Source: Micromonospora sp. ALFpr18c (GTDB lineage: Bacteria > Actinomycetota > Actinomycetes > Mycobacteriales > Micromonosporaceae). Taken from it: a stretch of 40,644 nucleotides of DNA. Position 1 is the stretch's first letter, and each line of letters starts with the position of its first letter. The notes beneath the pieces are model-generated. The model had not been told where the DNA came from. It made no database searches and saw only the letters and a list, made by a program, of their open reading frames with translations. The position numbers were made by a program, and so were the translations under genes. Location: positions 1-40,644 of the forward strand of contig NZ_WBKR01000030.1 of the NCBI RefSeq assembly GCF_008868155.1, given 5' to 3'. Below, one piece after another: positions 28,422 to 36,972 of this stretch.

Positions 28422-30350
28422 GTGGAAGAGACTGTGCAGTACGCCGGTGCCACGGGCTTGCTCGGCAGCGTCTGGCTGCTGGTGGCGATCCCGCTGGTCA
28501 GCGCGGCCATCCTGCTGCTGCTCGGCCGTCGGGCCGACCGCTGGGGGCACTGGCTGGGCGTCGCCGCCATCGGTGCCGCCTTCGTGCTCGGCCTGACCTT
28601 CTTCTTCCAGCTGCGTGGCCTGGAGAACAAGTCGGTCGAGCTGAGCCTCTGGGACTTCATCGCGGTCGGTGATCTCCGGGTCGACTTCGGTCTGCTGTTC
28701 GACCCGCTGGCCGCGGTCTTCGTGCTGCTGATCACCGGGGTGGGTTTCCTGATCCACCTGTACGCGGTGGAGTACATGGCGCACGACGAGGGCCGCCGCC
28801 GGTTCTTCGCGTACTTCAACCTGTTCGTCGCGGCGATGCTGCTGCTGGTGCTCGGCAACAACTACGTGATGCTGTACTTCGGCTGGGAGGGCGTCGGTCT
28901 GGCGTCGTACCTGCTGATCTCCTTCTGGTACGGGCGGCCCAGCGCCGCCACCGCCGGCAAGAAGGCGTTCCTGATGAACCGGGTCGGCGACACCGGCCTG
29001 GCCATCGGCATCTTCATCATGTTCGCCACCCTGGGCACCACCCAGTACGACGAGGTGTTCAACGGCGTCGGTTCGCTGACCGGCACCACCGTGCTGGTGC
29101 TCGGCCTGCTGCTGCTGCTCGGCGCGGCCGGCAAGTCCGGTCAGTTCCCGCTGCAGGCGTGGCTGCCGGACGCGATGGAGGGCCCGACCCCGGTGTCGGC
29201 ACTCATCCACGCCGCCACCATGGTCACCGCCGGCGTGTACCTGATCGCCCGCTCCAACCCGGTCTTCTCGGCGAACTCGACGCTGCAACTCGTGGTGGTC
29301 AGCGTCGGCGCGCTCACCCTGCTGATGGGCTGCATCATCGGCGCGGCCAAGGACGACATCAAGCGGGTACTGGCCTGGTCGACGGTGAGCCAGATCGGCT
29401 ACATGTTCCTCGGCGTCGGCCTGGGCGGCGGGGCGTACGCGCTGGCCATCATCCACCTGCTGGCGCACGGCTTCTTCAAGGCCAACATGTTCCTGGGCGC
29501 CGGCTCGGTGATGCACGGCATGAAGGACCAGGTCGACATCCGCCGCTTCGGTGGCCTCTCGAAGCACATGAAGATCACCTGGTTGACCTTCATGATGGGA
29601 TGGCTGGCCATCATCGGCCTCCCGCCGCTCTCCGGCTACTTCTCCAAGGAGCCGATCATCGCGAGCGCCTTCGATCGGGAGGACTGGACCGCCTGGCTCT
29701 TCGGCGGCGCGGCACTGCTCGGCGCGGGGCTGACCGCGTTCTACATGACGCGGCTGTTCGTGCTCACCTTCCACGGCCCGAAGCGGTGGACCGAGGACAT
29801 CGAGCACCCGCACGAGTCGCCGAAGCTGATGACCATCCCGCTGATCCTGCTGGCTGCCGGCTCGGTGGTGGCCGGTGGCCTGATGGCCTGGAACGACGGG
29901 GTCGCCTCCTGGCTGTCACCGGTGCTCGGCGAGGAGGCCGCCGGTGAGGCCCACGGCGTGCTCTCCCACACGGTGATCACGATCCTGTCGCTGCTGGTCA
30001 CCGTGCTCGGCGCCGGGCTGGCCTGGTTCCTGTTCCGGACCGGTACGGCCACCGCGCCGCAGCCGGCCGGGGTGCTGGTCACCGCCGCCCGGCGCAACCT
30101 CTACGCCGACGCGGTGAACGAAGCGGTCTTCGAGAAGCCGGGCATCTTCCTCACCCGGGCGCTGGTCTTCCTCGACAACCGGGGCATCGACGGGCTGGTC
30201 AACGGGCTCGCCGCCGCGGTCGGCGGTGGTTCGGGCCGGCTCCGGCGGATGCAGACCGGCTTCGTCCGCTCGTACGCCACCTCGATCCTGGCCGGCGTGC
30301 TGCTGGTGATGGCGGCGTTCCTGGCCGTGCAGGCGGGGTGGTTGGCGTGA
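28422..30350 (+). CDS. nuoL: NADH-quinone oxidoreductase subunit L
   Basis: NuoL is the distal Mrp-antiporter-like proton pump with the long lateral helix. The 642-residue product has LYFGWEGVGLASYLLISFWY (the conserved pump glutamate), GKSGQFPLQAWLPDAMEGPTP (lysine site), HAATMVTAGVYLIAR and KRVLAWSTVSQIGYM. The C-terminal 100 residues hold the amphipathic lateral helix and last anchor. GTG 28422 is chosen because AGGGG lies about 9 nt upstream and nuoK ends just before; the frame is open further up only through nuoK antisense-free shadow sequence. Confidence 0.95.
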   Translation: MEETVQYAGATGLLGSVWLLVAIPLVSAAILLLLGRRADRWGHWLGVAAIGAAFVLGLTFFFQLRGLENKSVELSLWDFIAVGDLRVDFGLLFDPLAAVFVLLITGVGFLIHLYAVEYMAHDEGRRRFFAYFNLFVAAMLLLVLGNNYVMLYFGWEGVGLASYLLISFWYGRPSAATAGKKAFLMNRVGDTGLAIGIFIMFATLGTTQYDEVFNGVGSLTGTTVLVLGLLLLLGAAGKSGQFPLQAWLPDAMEGPTPVSALIHAATMVTAGVYLIARSNPVFSANSTLQLVVVSVGALTLLMGCIIGAAKDDIKRVLAWSTVSQIGYMFLGVGLGGGAYALAIIHLLAHGFFKANMFLGAGSVMHGMKDQVDIRRFGGLSKHMKITWLTFMMGWLAIIGLPPLSGYFSKEPIIASAFDREDWTAWLFGGAALLGAGLTAFYMTRLFVLTFHGPKRWTEDIEHPHESPKLMTIPLILLAAGSVVAGGLMAWNDGVASWLSPVLGEEAAGEAHGVLSHTVITILSLLVTVLGAGLAWFLFRTGTATAPQPAGVLVTAARRNLYADAVNEAVFEKPGIFLTRALVFLDNRGIDGLVNGLAAAVGGGSGRLRRMQTGFVRSYATSILAGVLLVMAAFLAVQAGWLA

Positions 30351-30415
30351 TCGACCTCTTTCCGGCCGCCCCCGCCGGCGGACCACGCAGTGACGACGGA
30401 GGTAAGGCCGCATAA
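30347..30415 (+). other. bridging micro-ORF between nuoL and nuoM (22 codons)
   Basis: GTG 30347 overlaps the nuoL TGA, and the frame ends with TAA 30413-30415 whose last base is the A of the nuoM ATG. The peptide begins VIDLFPAAPAGGPRSDDGG. It is unrelated in sequence to the repeat-derived micro-ORFs but has the same geometry. GGAGG for nuoM lies inside it. Confidence 0.3.
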
Positions 30416-31947
30416 TGTCCAACTTCCCGTTCCTCTCGGTGCTCACCGTGGCGCCGCTGGTGGGCGCCCTGGTGGTGGCCTTCCTGCCGCGTCACCGGCC
30501 GGAGCTGGCCAAGCAGGTGGCGTTCGCCTGGTCACTGCTCGTGCTGGTGCTGTCGGTGGTGATGTGGGTCAGCTTCAACGCCGGCGGTGACCGGTTCCAG
30601 TTCCGCGAGTCGTACTCGTGGATCCCGAACTGGGGTGTCAGCTTCACCTTCGCGGCCGACGGCATCGCCCTGGTGATGTTGATGCTGATCGCGGTGCTGG
30701 TGCCGCTGGTGATCCTGGCGTCCTGGCACGACGCGGAGTCGTCGAAGCGGTCGGTGCCCGTCTACTTCGCGCTGCTGCTGGTCCTCGAATGCACGATGAT
30801 CGGCGTCTTCGCGGCCGCCGACGTCTTCCTGTTCTACGTGTTCTTCGAGGTCATGCTGGTGCCGATGTACTTCCTCATCGGCAGCTACGGCGGCCACCAG
30901 CGGCAGTACGCGGCGGTGAAGTTCTTCCTCTACTCGCTCGTCGGCGGTCTGTTCATGCTGGCCGCGGTGATCGGCCTGTGGGTGGTCGGCGGGAAGACGT
31001 TCGACTGGCAGGCGCTGTCGCAGGTGGACATCAGCACCGGCACCGAGCGGTGGCTGTTCCTCGGCTTCTTCCTCGCGTTCGCCATCAAGGCGCCGTTCTT
31101 CCCGTTCCACACCTGGCTGCCGGACGCCGGTGGTGCCGCTCCGGCGGGTGCCGCCGCGCTGCTCGTCGGCGTGCTGGACAAGGTCGGCACGTTCGGCATC
31201 CTGCGCTACTGCCTGCCGCTGTTCCCCGAGGCGTCGAAGTGGTTCGCGCCGTGGGCTCTGGCGCTGGGCGTGATCGGCATCGTCTACGCCGCGCTGCTGG
31301 CGGTCGGCCAGAACGACCTCAAGCGGCTGGTGTCGTACACCTCGATCGCGCACTTCGGGTTCATCGGGGTGGGCATCTTCGCGTTCACCACGCAGGCCGG
31401 CACGGGCGCGGTGCTCTACATGCTCAACCACGGTCTGGCCACCGGCCTGCTGTTCCTGGTGGTGGGCATGCTGATCTCCCGGCGTGGTTCGGCGCTGATC
31501 AGCGACTTCGGTGGTGCCGGCAAGCTGGTTCCGGTGCTCGCCGGTGTGCTGTTCTTCGCCGGTCTCGCCTCGCTCGCGCTGCCCGGGACCGCGCCGTTCA
31601 TCTCCGAGTTCCTGGTGCTGATCGGCACCTTCACGGTGAACAAGCCGGTGGCGGTCATCGCCACGCTCGGCATCATCCTGGCCGCCGCGTACGTGCTGTG
31701 GATGGTGCAGCGCACCACCCAGGGCACGCTCAACCCGGCGCTGACCGAGGTCGACGGCATGCGCCGGGACCTGAATCTGCGCGAGAAGGTCGTGGTCGCC
31801 CCGCTGATCGCGCTGATCGTGCTGCTCGGCTTCTACCCCAAGCCGGTCACTGACGTGATCAACCCGGCCGTCCAGGCGACCATGGACGACATCGGCAGGA
31901 CCGACCCCGCCCCGTCGGTGGGCACCGTCCAGGAGGCGCACCGGTGA
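30415..31947 (+). CDS. nuoM: NADH-quinone oxidoreductase subunit M
   Basis: NuoM is the second antiporter-like proton pump. The 510-residue product has about 14 helices, FYVFFEVMLVPMYFLIG with the conserved glutamate, IKAPFFPFHTWLPDA with the lysine, and LKRLVSYTSIAHFGFIGVGI. GGAGG lies 8-12 nt before ATG 30415. The stop falls in the second copy of the 53-bp repeat. Confidence 0.95.
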   Translation: MSNFPFLSVLTVAPLVGALVVAFLPRHRPELAKQVAFAWSLLVLVLSVVMWVSFNAGGDRFQFRESYSWIPNWGVSFTFAADGIALVMLMLIAVLVPLVILASWHDAESSKRSVPVYFALLLVLECTMIGVFAAADVFLFYVFFEVMLVPMYFLIGSYGGHQRQYAAVKFFLYSLVGGLFMLAAVIGLWVVGGKTFDWQALSQVDISTGTERWLFLGFFLAFAIKAPFFPFHTWLPDAGGAAPAGAAALLVGVLDKVGTFGILRYCLPLFPEASKWFAPWALALGVIGIVYAALLAVGQNDLKRLVSYTSIAHFGFIGVGIFAFTTQAGTGAVLYMLNHGLATGLLFLVVGMLISRRGSALISDFGGAGKLVPVLAGVLFFAGLASLALPGTAPFISEFLVLIGTFTVNKPVAVIATLGIILAAAYVLWMVQRTTQGTLNPALTEVDGMRRDLNLREKVVVAPLIALIVLLGFYPKPVTDVINPAVQATMDDIGRTDPAPSVGTVQEAHR

Positions 31948-31994
31948 GCGCGAGGAGTGCAGCGCAGCGGAGCCCCGCAGTCGCGAACGAAAGG
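31942..31994. repeat. 53-bp intra-operon repeat, copy 2 (nuoM-nuoN)
   Basis: Matches 28047-28099 except for one base (C instead of A in the AGCGMAGCGG part). As in copy 1, it begins with the last codon and stop of the upstream gene. Confidence 0.9.
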
Positions 31995-32006
31995 TCGGCA
32001 CAGTGA
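31944..32006 (+). other. bridging micro-ORF between nuoM and nuoN (20 codons)
   Basis: GTG 31944 overlaps the nuoM stop, and TGA 32004-32006 overlaps the nuoN GTG (32003-32005). The peptide begins [17 protein letters not shown], one residue different over 17 from the nuoJ-nuoK micro-ORF. The ends differ because the repeat stops at AAAGG. Confidence 0.35.
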
Positions 32007-33556
32007 CCGAGTTGAAACTGCCGTCGCTCGACTACGCGGCGCTGGCCCCGATCCTGATCATGTTGGGCACCGCGTTGCTCGGTGTGCTGGTCGAGGCGTT
32101 CGTGCCCCGGCGTTCGCGGCACCTGGTGCAGCTGACGTTGGCACTGCTGGCGGTGCTCGCCGCGCTGACCATGGTGGTCCTGAGCGCCGACGACCGGATC
32201 ATCACCGCCGGTCAGGCCCTCGCGGTGGACGGGCCGACGCTGTTCCTCCAGGGCGCGATCCTGGTGCTGGCCGCCATGGCGCTGCTGCTGATCGGTGACC
32301 GCTCGGTGGAACGCGGCGGTGCGTTCGTCGCGCAGGCCGCGGTGACCGCCGAGTCGGCCGACGACCGGCGGCAGGCCGAGGGCCGCAACGGGCTCACCGA
32401 GGTCTACCCGCTCACCACGTTCGCGATCGGCGGCATGCTGATCTTCGTGGCGGCGAACGACCTGCTGACCATGTTCATCGCGCTGGAGGTCTTCTCGCTG
32501 CCGCTGTACCTGCTCTGCGCGCTGGCCCGTCGCCGGCGGCTGCTGAGCCAGGAGGCGGCGATGAAGTACTTCCTGCTCGGCGCGTACGCCTCGGCGTTCT
32601 TCCTGTTCGGCGTGGCCCTGATCTACGGCTTCACGGCCGGCGTTCCGGGTCGGGCCGCCGGTGTCGACTTCGCCACCATCAACGCGGCGGTGACCGAGTC
32701 GCCGGCCAGCCCGGTGCTGCTCTTCGCCGGCATGGCGCTGCTCTCCATCGGCCTGCTCTTCAAGGCCGCCGCGGCACCGTTCCACGTGTGGACGCCGGAC
32801 GTCTACCAGGGTGCGCCGACCCCGGTCACCGGGTTCATGGCGGCCTGCACGAAGGTCGCCGCGTTCGGTGCGCTGCTGCGTGTCTTCCACGTCGCGTTCG
32901 CGGACGCCGGCTGGGACTTCACGCCGGTGCTCGGTGCGGTCGCGGTGCTGACCATGCTGATCGGCGCGGTGCTCGCCGTCACCCAGACCGACATCAAGCG
33001 GCTGCTCGCGTACTCCTCGATCGCCAACGCCGGCTACCTGCTGGTCGGTGTGCTGGCGCCGAGCCGCGACGGGCTGTCCGGCACGATGTTCTACCTCGTG
33101 GCGTACGGGTTCTCGGTGCTGGCCGCGTTCGCGGTGGTGACGCTGGTGCGCGACGCCGACGGGGAGGCCACCCACCTGTCCCGCTGGGCGGGGCTGGGTC
33201 GGCGTTCGCCGTTCTTCGCCGGGCTGTTCACGTTCATCCTGCTGGCCTTCGCGGGTATCCCGCTGACCAGCGGCTTCACCAGCAAGTTCGCGATCTTCGG
33301 GCCGGCCCTGGAGGAGGGGCAGGCCTGGCTGGTGATCGCCGGTGTGTTGACCAGCATGGTGCTGGCGTTCCCGTACCTGCGGGTCGTGGTGATGATGTGG
33401 CTCTCCGAGCCGGGCGAGTCCACCCCGACCGTCACCGTGCCCGGTGGGCTCACCTCCGCCGCGCTGATGATCGGCGTGGTGGCCACTCTGGTGCTGGGTG
33501 TCGCCCCGGCGCCGCTGCTCGATCTGGCCGCCGGAGCAGCCGAATTCGTGCGATGA
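32003..33556 (+). CDS. nuoN: NADH-quinone oxidoreductase subunit N
   Basis: NuoN is the third antiporter-like pump, nearest the quinone end. The 517-residue product has TMFIALEVFSLPLYLLCALA with the conserved glutamate, LFKAAAAPFHVWTPDVYQGA with the lysine, and IKRLLAYSSIANAGYLLVGV. GTG 32003 has AAAGG about 8 nt upstream. Last gene of the operon; a strong hairpin follows. Confidence 0.95.
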   Translation: MTELKLPSLDYAALAPILIMLGTALLGVLVEAFVPRRSRHLVQLTLALLAVLAALTMVVLSADDRIITAGQALAVDGPTLFLQGAILVLAAMALLLIGDRSVERGGAFVAQAAVTAESADDRRQAEGRNGLTEVYPLTTFAIGGMLIFVAANDLLTMFIALEVFSLPLYLLCALARRRRLLSQEAAMKYFLLGAYASAFFLFGVALIYGFTAGVPGRAAGVDFATINAAVTESPASPVLLFAGMALLSIGLLFKAAAAPFHVWTPDVYQGAPTPVTGFMAACTKVAAFGALLRVFHVAFADAGWDFTPVLGAVAVLTMLIGAVLAVTQTDIKRLLAYSSIANAGYLLVGVLAPSRDGLSGTMFYLVAYGFSVLAAFAVVTLVRDADGEATHLSRWAGLGRRSPFFAGLFTFILLAFAGIPLTSGFTSKFAIFGPALEEGQAWLVIAGVLTSMVLAFPYLRVVVMMWLSEPGESTPTVTVPGGLTSAALMIGVVATLVLGVAPAPLLDLAAGAAEFVR

Positions 33557-33573
33557 CGCGAGTCTCGTCGATC

Positions 33574-33605
33574 GGAGGCCGGTACGCGTTCGCGTGCCGG
33601 CCTCC
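33574..33605. terminator. terminator of the nuo operon
   Basis: GGAGGCCGGTACG, loop CGTTCG, CGTGCCGGCCTCC: a 13-bp stem with one G-T pair, 17 nt after the nuoN stop. No T tract, as is usual in this GC range. Confidence 0.75.
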
Positions 33606-33646
33606 GGTGCGTATCCCCGACCCGGAGCAGGTCGAACGGGTGTGGC

Positions 33647-34732
33647 ATGGTTGATGGTGTGGTGATTCCGGCTGGTGAGCGTTCAGGTGCCTCCGGCTCC
33701 GGCGGTCGTCGGGGTCGGGCGAGCACGAGTCAGTTCGGCGCGCTCGGCCTGCATCTCGCCGATCCCCGCGTCGAGGCGTCCGTGCTGGGTCTGCTGGCCT
33801 CGGTGGAGGTCGAGCTAAGGGCCAGCGTGGCGAGCGCGGACCCGTTCGTCACGGAGGCCGCCCGGCATCTGGTCGAGGCCGGCGGAAAGCGTTTCCGCCC
33901 CCTGCTGGTGGCGCTGGGCGCCCAGTTCGGTGATCCGACCGGCGCACAGGTCATTCCGGCCGCCGTGGTGATGGAGCTCACGCACCTGGCGACGTTGTAC
34001 CACGACGACGTGATGGACGAGGCGGCCGTGCGTCGGGGTGCGCCGAGCGCGAACTCCCGCTGGACCAACTCGGTCGCCATCCTGGTCGGCGACTATCTCT
34101 TCGCCCGCGCCGCGGACATCGCCGCCGATCTGGGCCCCGAGGCGGTCCGGTTGCAGGCGCGCACGTTCGCCCGCCTGGTGCACGGTCAGATCGCGGAGAC
34201 CGTGGGGCCGCGTGCCGACGACGACCCGGTCGCGCACTACCTGAACGTCATCGCGGACAAGACCGGTTCGCTGATCGCCACGTCGGCCCGTTTCGGCGGC
34301 ATGTTCGGTGGTGCCGCGCCGGAGCACGTCGAGGCGTTGGCCGGGTACGGCGAGACGATCGGGGTGGCCTTCCAGCTCTCCGACGACCTGCTGGACATCG
34401 CGTCCGAGTCGGTGCAGTCGGGCAAGACCCCCGGCACGGACCTGCGGGAGGGCGTTCCCACGCTGCCGGTGCTCTACGCCCGTGCGGCGGACGACTCCGA
34501 CGCCTCCTCGGTGCGCCTGCGGGAGATCCTGGCGACCGGCCCGCTGACCGACGACGCGCTGCACGCGGAGGCGCTGGGGCTGCTCCGGGAGAGCCCGGCG
34601 CTCAAGCGGGCGCGGGAGACCGTGCGCAGCTACGCCGAGGACGCCCGCGCGCGACTCGCCCCGCTGCCGGACGGGCCGTCGCGTCGCGCCCTCGAATCGC
34701 TCTGCGACTACATCGCCGACCGCACCAGCTGA
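33647..34732 (+). CDS. polyprenyl diphosphate synthase (menaquinone side chain)
   Basis: This trans-prenyltransferase chains isopentenyl diphosphate units to make the menaquinone tail. The 361-residue protein has the first Asp-rich motif DDVMD (120-124, in LYHDDVMDEAAVRRG) and the second DDLLD (246-250), plus GGKRFRPLLV and QLSDDLLDIAS. The product length (C35 to C50) cannot be read with certainty. A Gly/Arg/Ser-rich N-terminal stretch (about 1-28) precedes the domain, so the true start could be later. The position after nuo and near menG and menJ supports a menaquinone role. Its 3' end overlaps the convergent MFS gene by 25 nt. Confidence 0.9.
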   Translation: MVDGVVIPAGERSGASGSGGRRGRASTSQFGALGLHLADPRVEASVLGLLASVEVELRASVASADPFVTEAARHLVEAGGKRFRPLLVALGAQFGDPTGAQVIPAAVVMELTHLATLYHDDVMDEAAVRRGAPSANSRWTNSVAILVGDYLFARAADIAADLGPEAVRLQARTFARLVHGQIAETVGPRADDDPVAHYLNVIADKTGSLIATSARFGGMFGGAAPEHVEALAGYGETIGVAFQLSDDLLDIASESVQSGKTPGTDLREGVPTLPVLYARAADDSDASSVRLREILATGPLTDDALHAEALGLLRESPALKRARETVRSYAEDARARLAPLPDGPSRRALESLCDYIADRTS

Positions 34733-35925
34733 TCCGCACTCCGGGTCGTGCCGGCGACGGTCAGGAGCCGACTGCCGACGAGCATGAGCGCGGCGGCGAG
34801 CAGCATCGACACCGCCGCCGTGGACCACATCGCCGGGTAGCCGAGGTGGGCGGCGAGCGGGCCGAGGCTCAGCGGGCCGAGGCAGCCGCCCGCGTACACC
34901 CCGGTCTGGGTGATCGACGTGGCGGTGGCCGGCGCCTGCGGGTGGAGCCGGACCACCGCGAAGTTCATCAGGCCGGGCCACGCCCAGCCCAGGCCGAAGC
35001 CGAGCACCACGCCCGCCACCAGCGGCACCGCGCCGGTCAACGCGAGCAGGCCCAGGCCGACCGCGCCGACCACCAGCATCGCGGCGATCAGCGCGACGTG
35101 GCCGCTGGCCCTGCGGTCGGCCAGCGCGCCGGCACCCACGCGGGCCGTCACGCAGACGGCGCTGCCCAGGGTCAGGGTGAGGCCGGCGAGGCCCGGGGAC
35201 AGTCCTCGGGCGGCCGCGGAGTCCACCAGGAAGGTGCCGAGCGCGTTGGCCGCGGCGGCGGCCAGGGTCGCCGCCGCGCCGATCACCACGAGCGCCCCGG
35301 TGGCCCGGCCGGCACGCCTGTCGCTGGCCTTGCGGGCGCGGCCGGCCTCCTGCCGGGGTACGAGCGGCAGCGTCGTCAGCGCCGCACCGGCGGCGGCCAC
35401 GAACGCCCAGCGCCAGCCGGCGGTGAGCGCGATGGTGGGGACCGCGGCACCGGCGAGCAGGGTGGAGACCGGGATGGCCGCCTGCTTGACGCCGAACGAC
35501 AGCCCCTGGCGGCGGGCCGGCACGTGCTGGGCCAGTGCCGCGTTGCTGGCCAGCTGGCCGAGGGCGTTCGCGGCGGCGCTGAGCGCCAGCAACCCCACCA
35601 ACACCGGGTACGACCGGGCGAGCGCCGCCACGGCCAGCATCGACCCGGCGGCCAGCAGGATGCCGCCGCGGGCCACCACGGCCGGTCCGTACCGTTCGAC
35701 CAGGCGGCCGGAGGGCACCGAGGCCAGTGCGCTGACCCCGAAGTAGACGGCCACGGCGACGCCCAGGCCGGCAGGGGAGAAGCCGACGTCGGCGCCCATC
35801 TGCACGGCGAGGCCACCGAGCAGGAAGACGGGCATGACGCAGGCGACGGTGGTGGCGACGGCACCGACGCTGGCCCGGACGGGTCGGGGACGGGCGGTGG
35901 CCGGGGTGAGGGCTGTGTTGGTCAT
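34708..35925 (-). CDS. MFS transporter
   Basis: The 405-residue protein has about 12 hydrophobic helices and a short basic N-terminus. The first half holds GRLVERYGPAVVARGG, the MFS motif A-like loop between helices 2 and 3; a basic central loop (QEAGRARKASDRRAGRA) splits the halves, and the second half has ARVGAGALADRRASG. It resembles CynX/NimT-like MFS proteins, but the substrate is unknown. It is read divergently from the IclR gene 154 bp away, so IclR may control it. The start at ATG 35925 lacks a clear ribosome-binding site. Confidence 0.85.
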   Translation of the reverse strand: MTNTALTPATARPRPVRASVGAVATTVACVMPVFLLGGLAVQMGADVGFSPAGLGVAVAVYFGVSALASVPSGRLVERYGPAVVARGGILLAAGSMLAVAALARSYPVLVGLLALSAAANALGQLASNAALAQHVPARRQGLSFGVKQAAIPVSTLLAGAAVPTIALTAGWRWAFVAAAGAALTTLPLVPRQEAGRARKASDRRAGRATGALVVIGAAATLAAAAANALGTFLVDSAAARGLSPGLAGLTLTLGSAVCVTARVGAGALADRRASGHVALIAAMLVVGAVGLGLLALTGAVPLVAGVVLGFGLGWAWPGLMNFAVVRLHPQAPATATSITQTGVYAGGCLGPLSLGPLAAHLGYPAMWSTAAVSMLLAAALMLVGSRLLTVAGTTRSADQLVRSAM

Positions 35926-36016
35926 CGTCCGGCAAACCTACGCGAGGCATGTGCAGAGCACTCCTCGTGACCGGCGGGGCACAAGCTGTGGATGGTGATC
36001 TGGCATCCTCGACCCG

Positions 36017-36042
36017 AACAGGCATTTCGCACCGGGCCTGTT
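36017..36042. promoter_or_regulatory. inverted repeat in the MFS-iclR intergenic region
   Basis: AACAGGC (36017-36023) and GCCTGTT (36036-36042) with 12 nt between. A possible iclR -10 (TATGGT) follows at about 36048. This is a reasonable IclR-type operator for the divergent pair. The T run after the right arm also makes it look like a short terminator, but nothing is transcribed into it from the left. Confidence 0.35.
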
Positions 36043-36079
36043 TTTCATATGGTGTAAGTCCCCGGCGGCGGAGGTGGTT

Positions 36080-36862
36080 GTGCGCGACCCCTTGGCAGAA
36101 CCTTCGGACCTGATCCGCAGCGTGTCCAGAGCACTGCGGGTGCTGGAGTCGGTCGGTCGCGCCCCGAAGGGCCTGACCGTCAAGCAGATCGCTCGGCGTT
36201 GCGAGTTGACGGTGGCCACGACCTACCATCTGGTGCGCACACTCGCCTACGAGGGTTACGTGATCCGTCGCGAGGACGGCACGTACATCGTGGGGTTGGA
36301 GGTGGCCGACCGCTACCGGGAGCTGGTGACCGCGTTCCGGGGTCCGCCGGCCGTCGGTGAGACGCTGCGGCGGGCCGCGATGGACACCGGCTACAGTCAC
36401 TACCTGGGCCGCTTCGTCGGCGGTCAGGTGGCCATCACGGCGGTCGCCGAGGGGCACCGGTCGCCCTACCTGGAGGATCTGGTCCCCGGCTTCGACGAGG
36501 GTGCGCACGCCACCGCCCTCGGCAAGGCGCTGCTCGCCACCCTCACCGCCGACCAGCGTTTCCGCTACCTGCGCGAGTACGGCATGCGGCCGTTCACCAG
36601 CGCCACGTTGACCACCACCGAGACGTTCGAGGCCGACCTGGCCGCCGGGGACCGGCGCGGGATGCAACTGGAGCTGGGGCAGTTCCGCCAGGGCGTGGCG
36701 TGCGCGGCGGTGCTGGTCACCCCGGACAAGGACATGGAACGCCGGGTCGTGCTGGCCTGTGCGTTGCCGGCCAGCGAGATGATGACCTCCGCCCGGGTGG
36801 TACGCGCCAAGCTGCTCACGGTGGCCCGCAGCGTCGCCGACGGTATCGCCGCCGACCACTGA
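36080..36862 (+). CDS. IclR-family transcriptional regulator
   Basis: The 260-residue protein has an N-terminal winged helix (about 11-75; SVSRALRVLESVGRAPKGLT, KQIARRCELTVATTYHLVRT, EDGTYIVGLEV) and the IclR effector domain (GYSHYLGRFVGGQVAITAV, GAHATALGKALLATLT, CAAVLVTP). Effectors are usually small aromatic or carbon metabolites; this one is unknown. GTG 36080 is preferred over GTG 36074 because GGAGG ends 5 nt before it. A likely target is the divergent MFS gene. A strong bidirectional terminator follows. Confidence 0.88.
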   Translation: MRDPLAEPSDLIRSVSRALRVLESVGRAPKGLTVKQIARRCELTVATTYHLVRTLAYEGYVIRREDGTYIVGLEVADRYRELVTAFRGPPAVGETLRRAAMDTGYSHYLGRFVGGQVAITAVAEGHRSPYLEDLVPGFDEGAHATALGKALLATLTADQRFRYLREYGMRPFTSATLTTTETFEADLAAGDRRGMQLELGQFRQGVACAAVLVTPDKDMERRVVLACALPASEMMTSARVVRAKLLTVARSVADGIAADH

Positions 36863-36876
36863 CCCGTACGACGCCG

Positions 36877-36909
36877 AGAGGCCCTCTCCCGGGCTGGGAG
36901 AGGGCCTCT
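36877..36909. terminator. bidirectional hairpin between iclR and phoX
   Basis: AGAGGCCCTCTCCC, loop GGGCT, GGGAGAGGGCCTCT: a perfect 14-bp stem between convergent genes. Confidence 0.85.
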
Positions 36910-36972
36910 GGGGGCGGTCCAGGGCCGGACCGCCGGAGCAACGTCAGCGGCCCGCCGGCCGCGTGGGTGACG

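Noticed and set aside
33815..36859. 1014-codon minus-strand frame
   Set aside because: Crosses the polyprenyl synthase, MFS and IclR genes; product is repetitive and unlike any protein. The three opposing genes have clear motifs.
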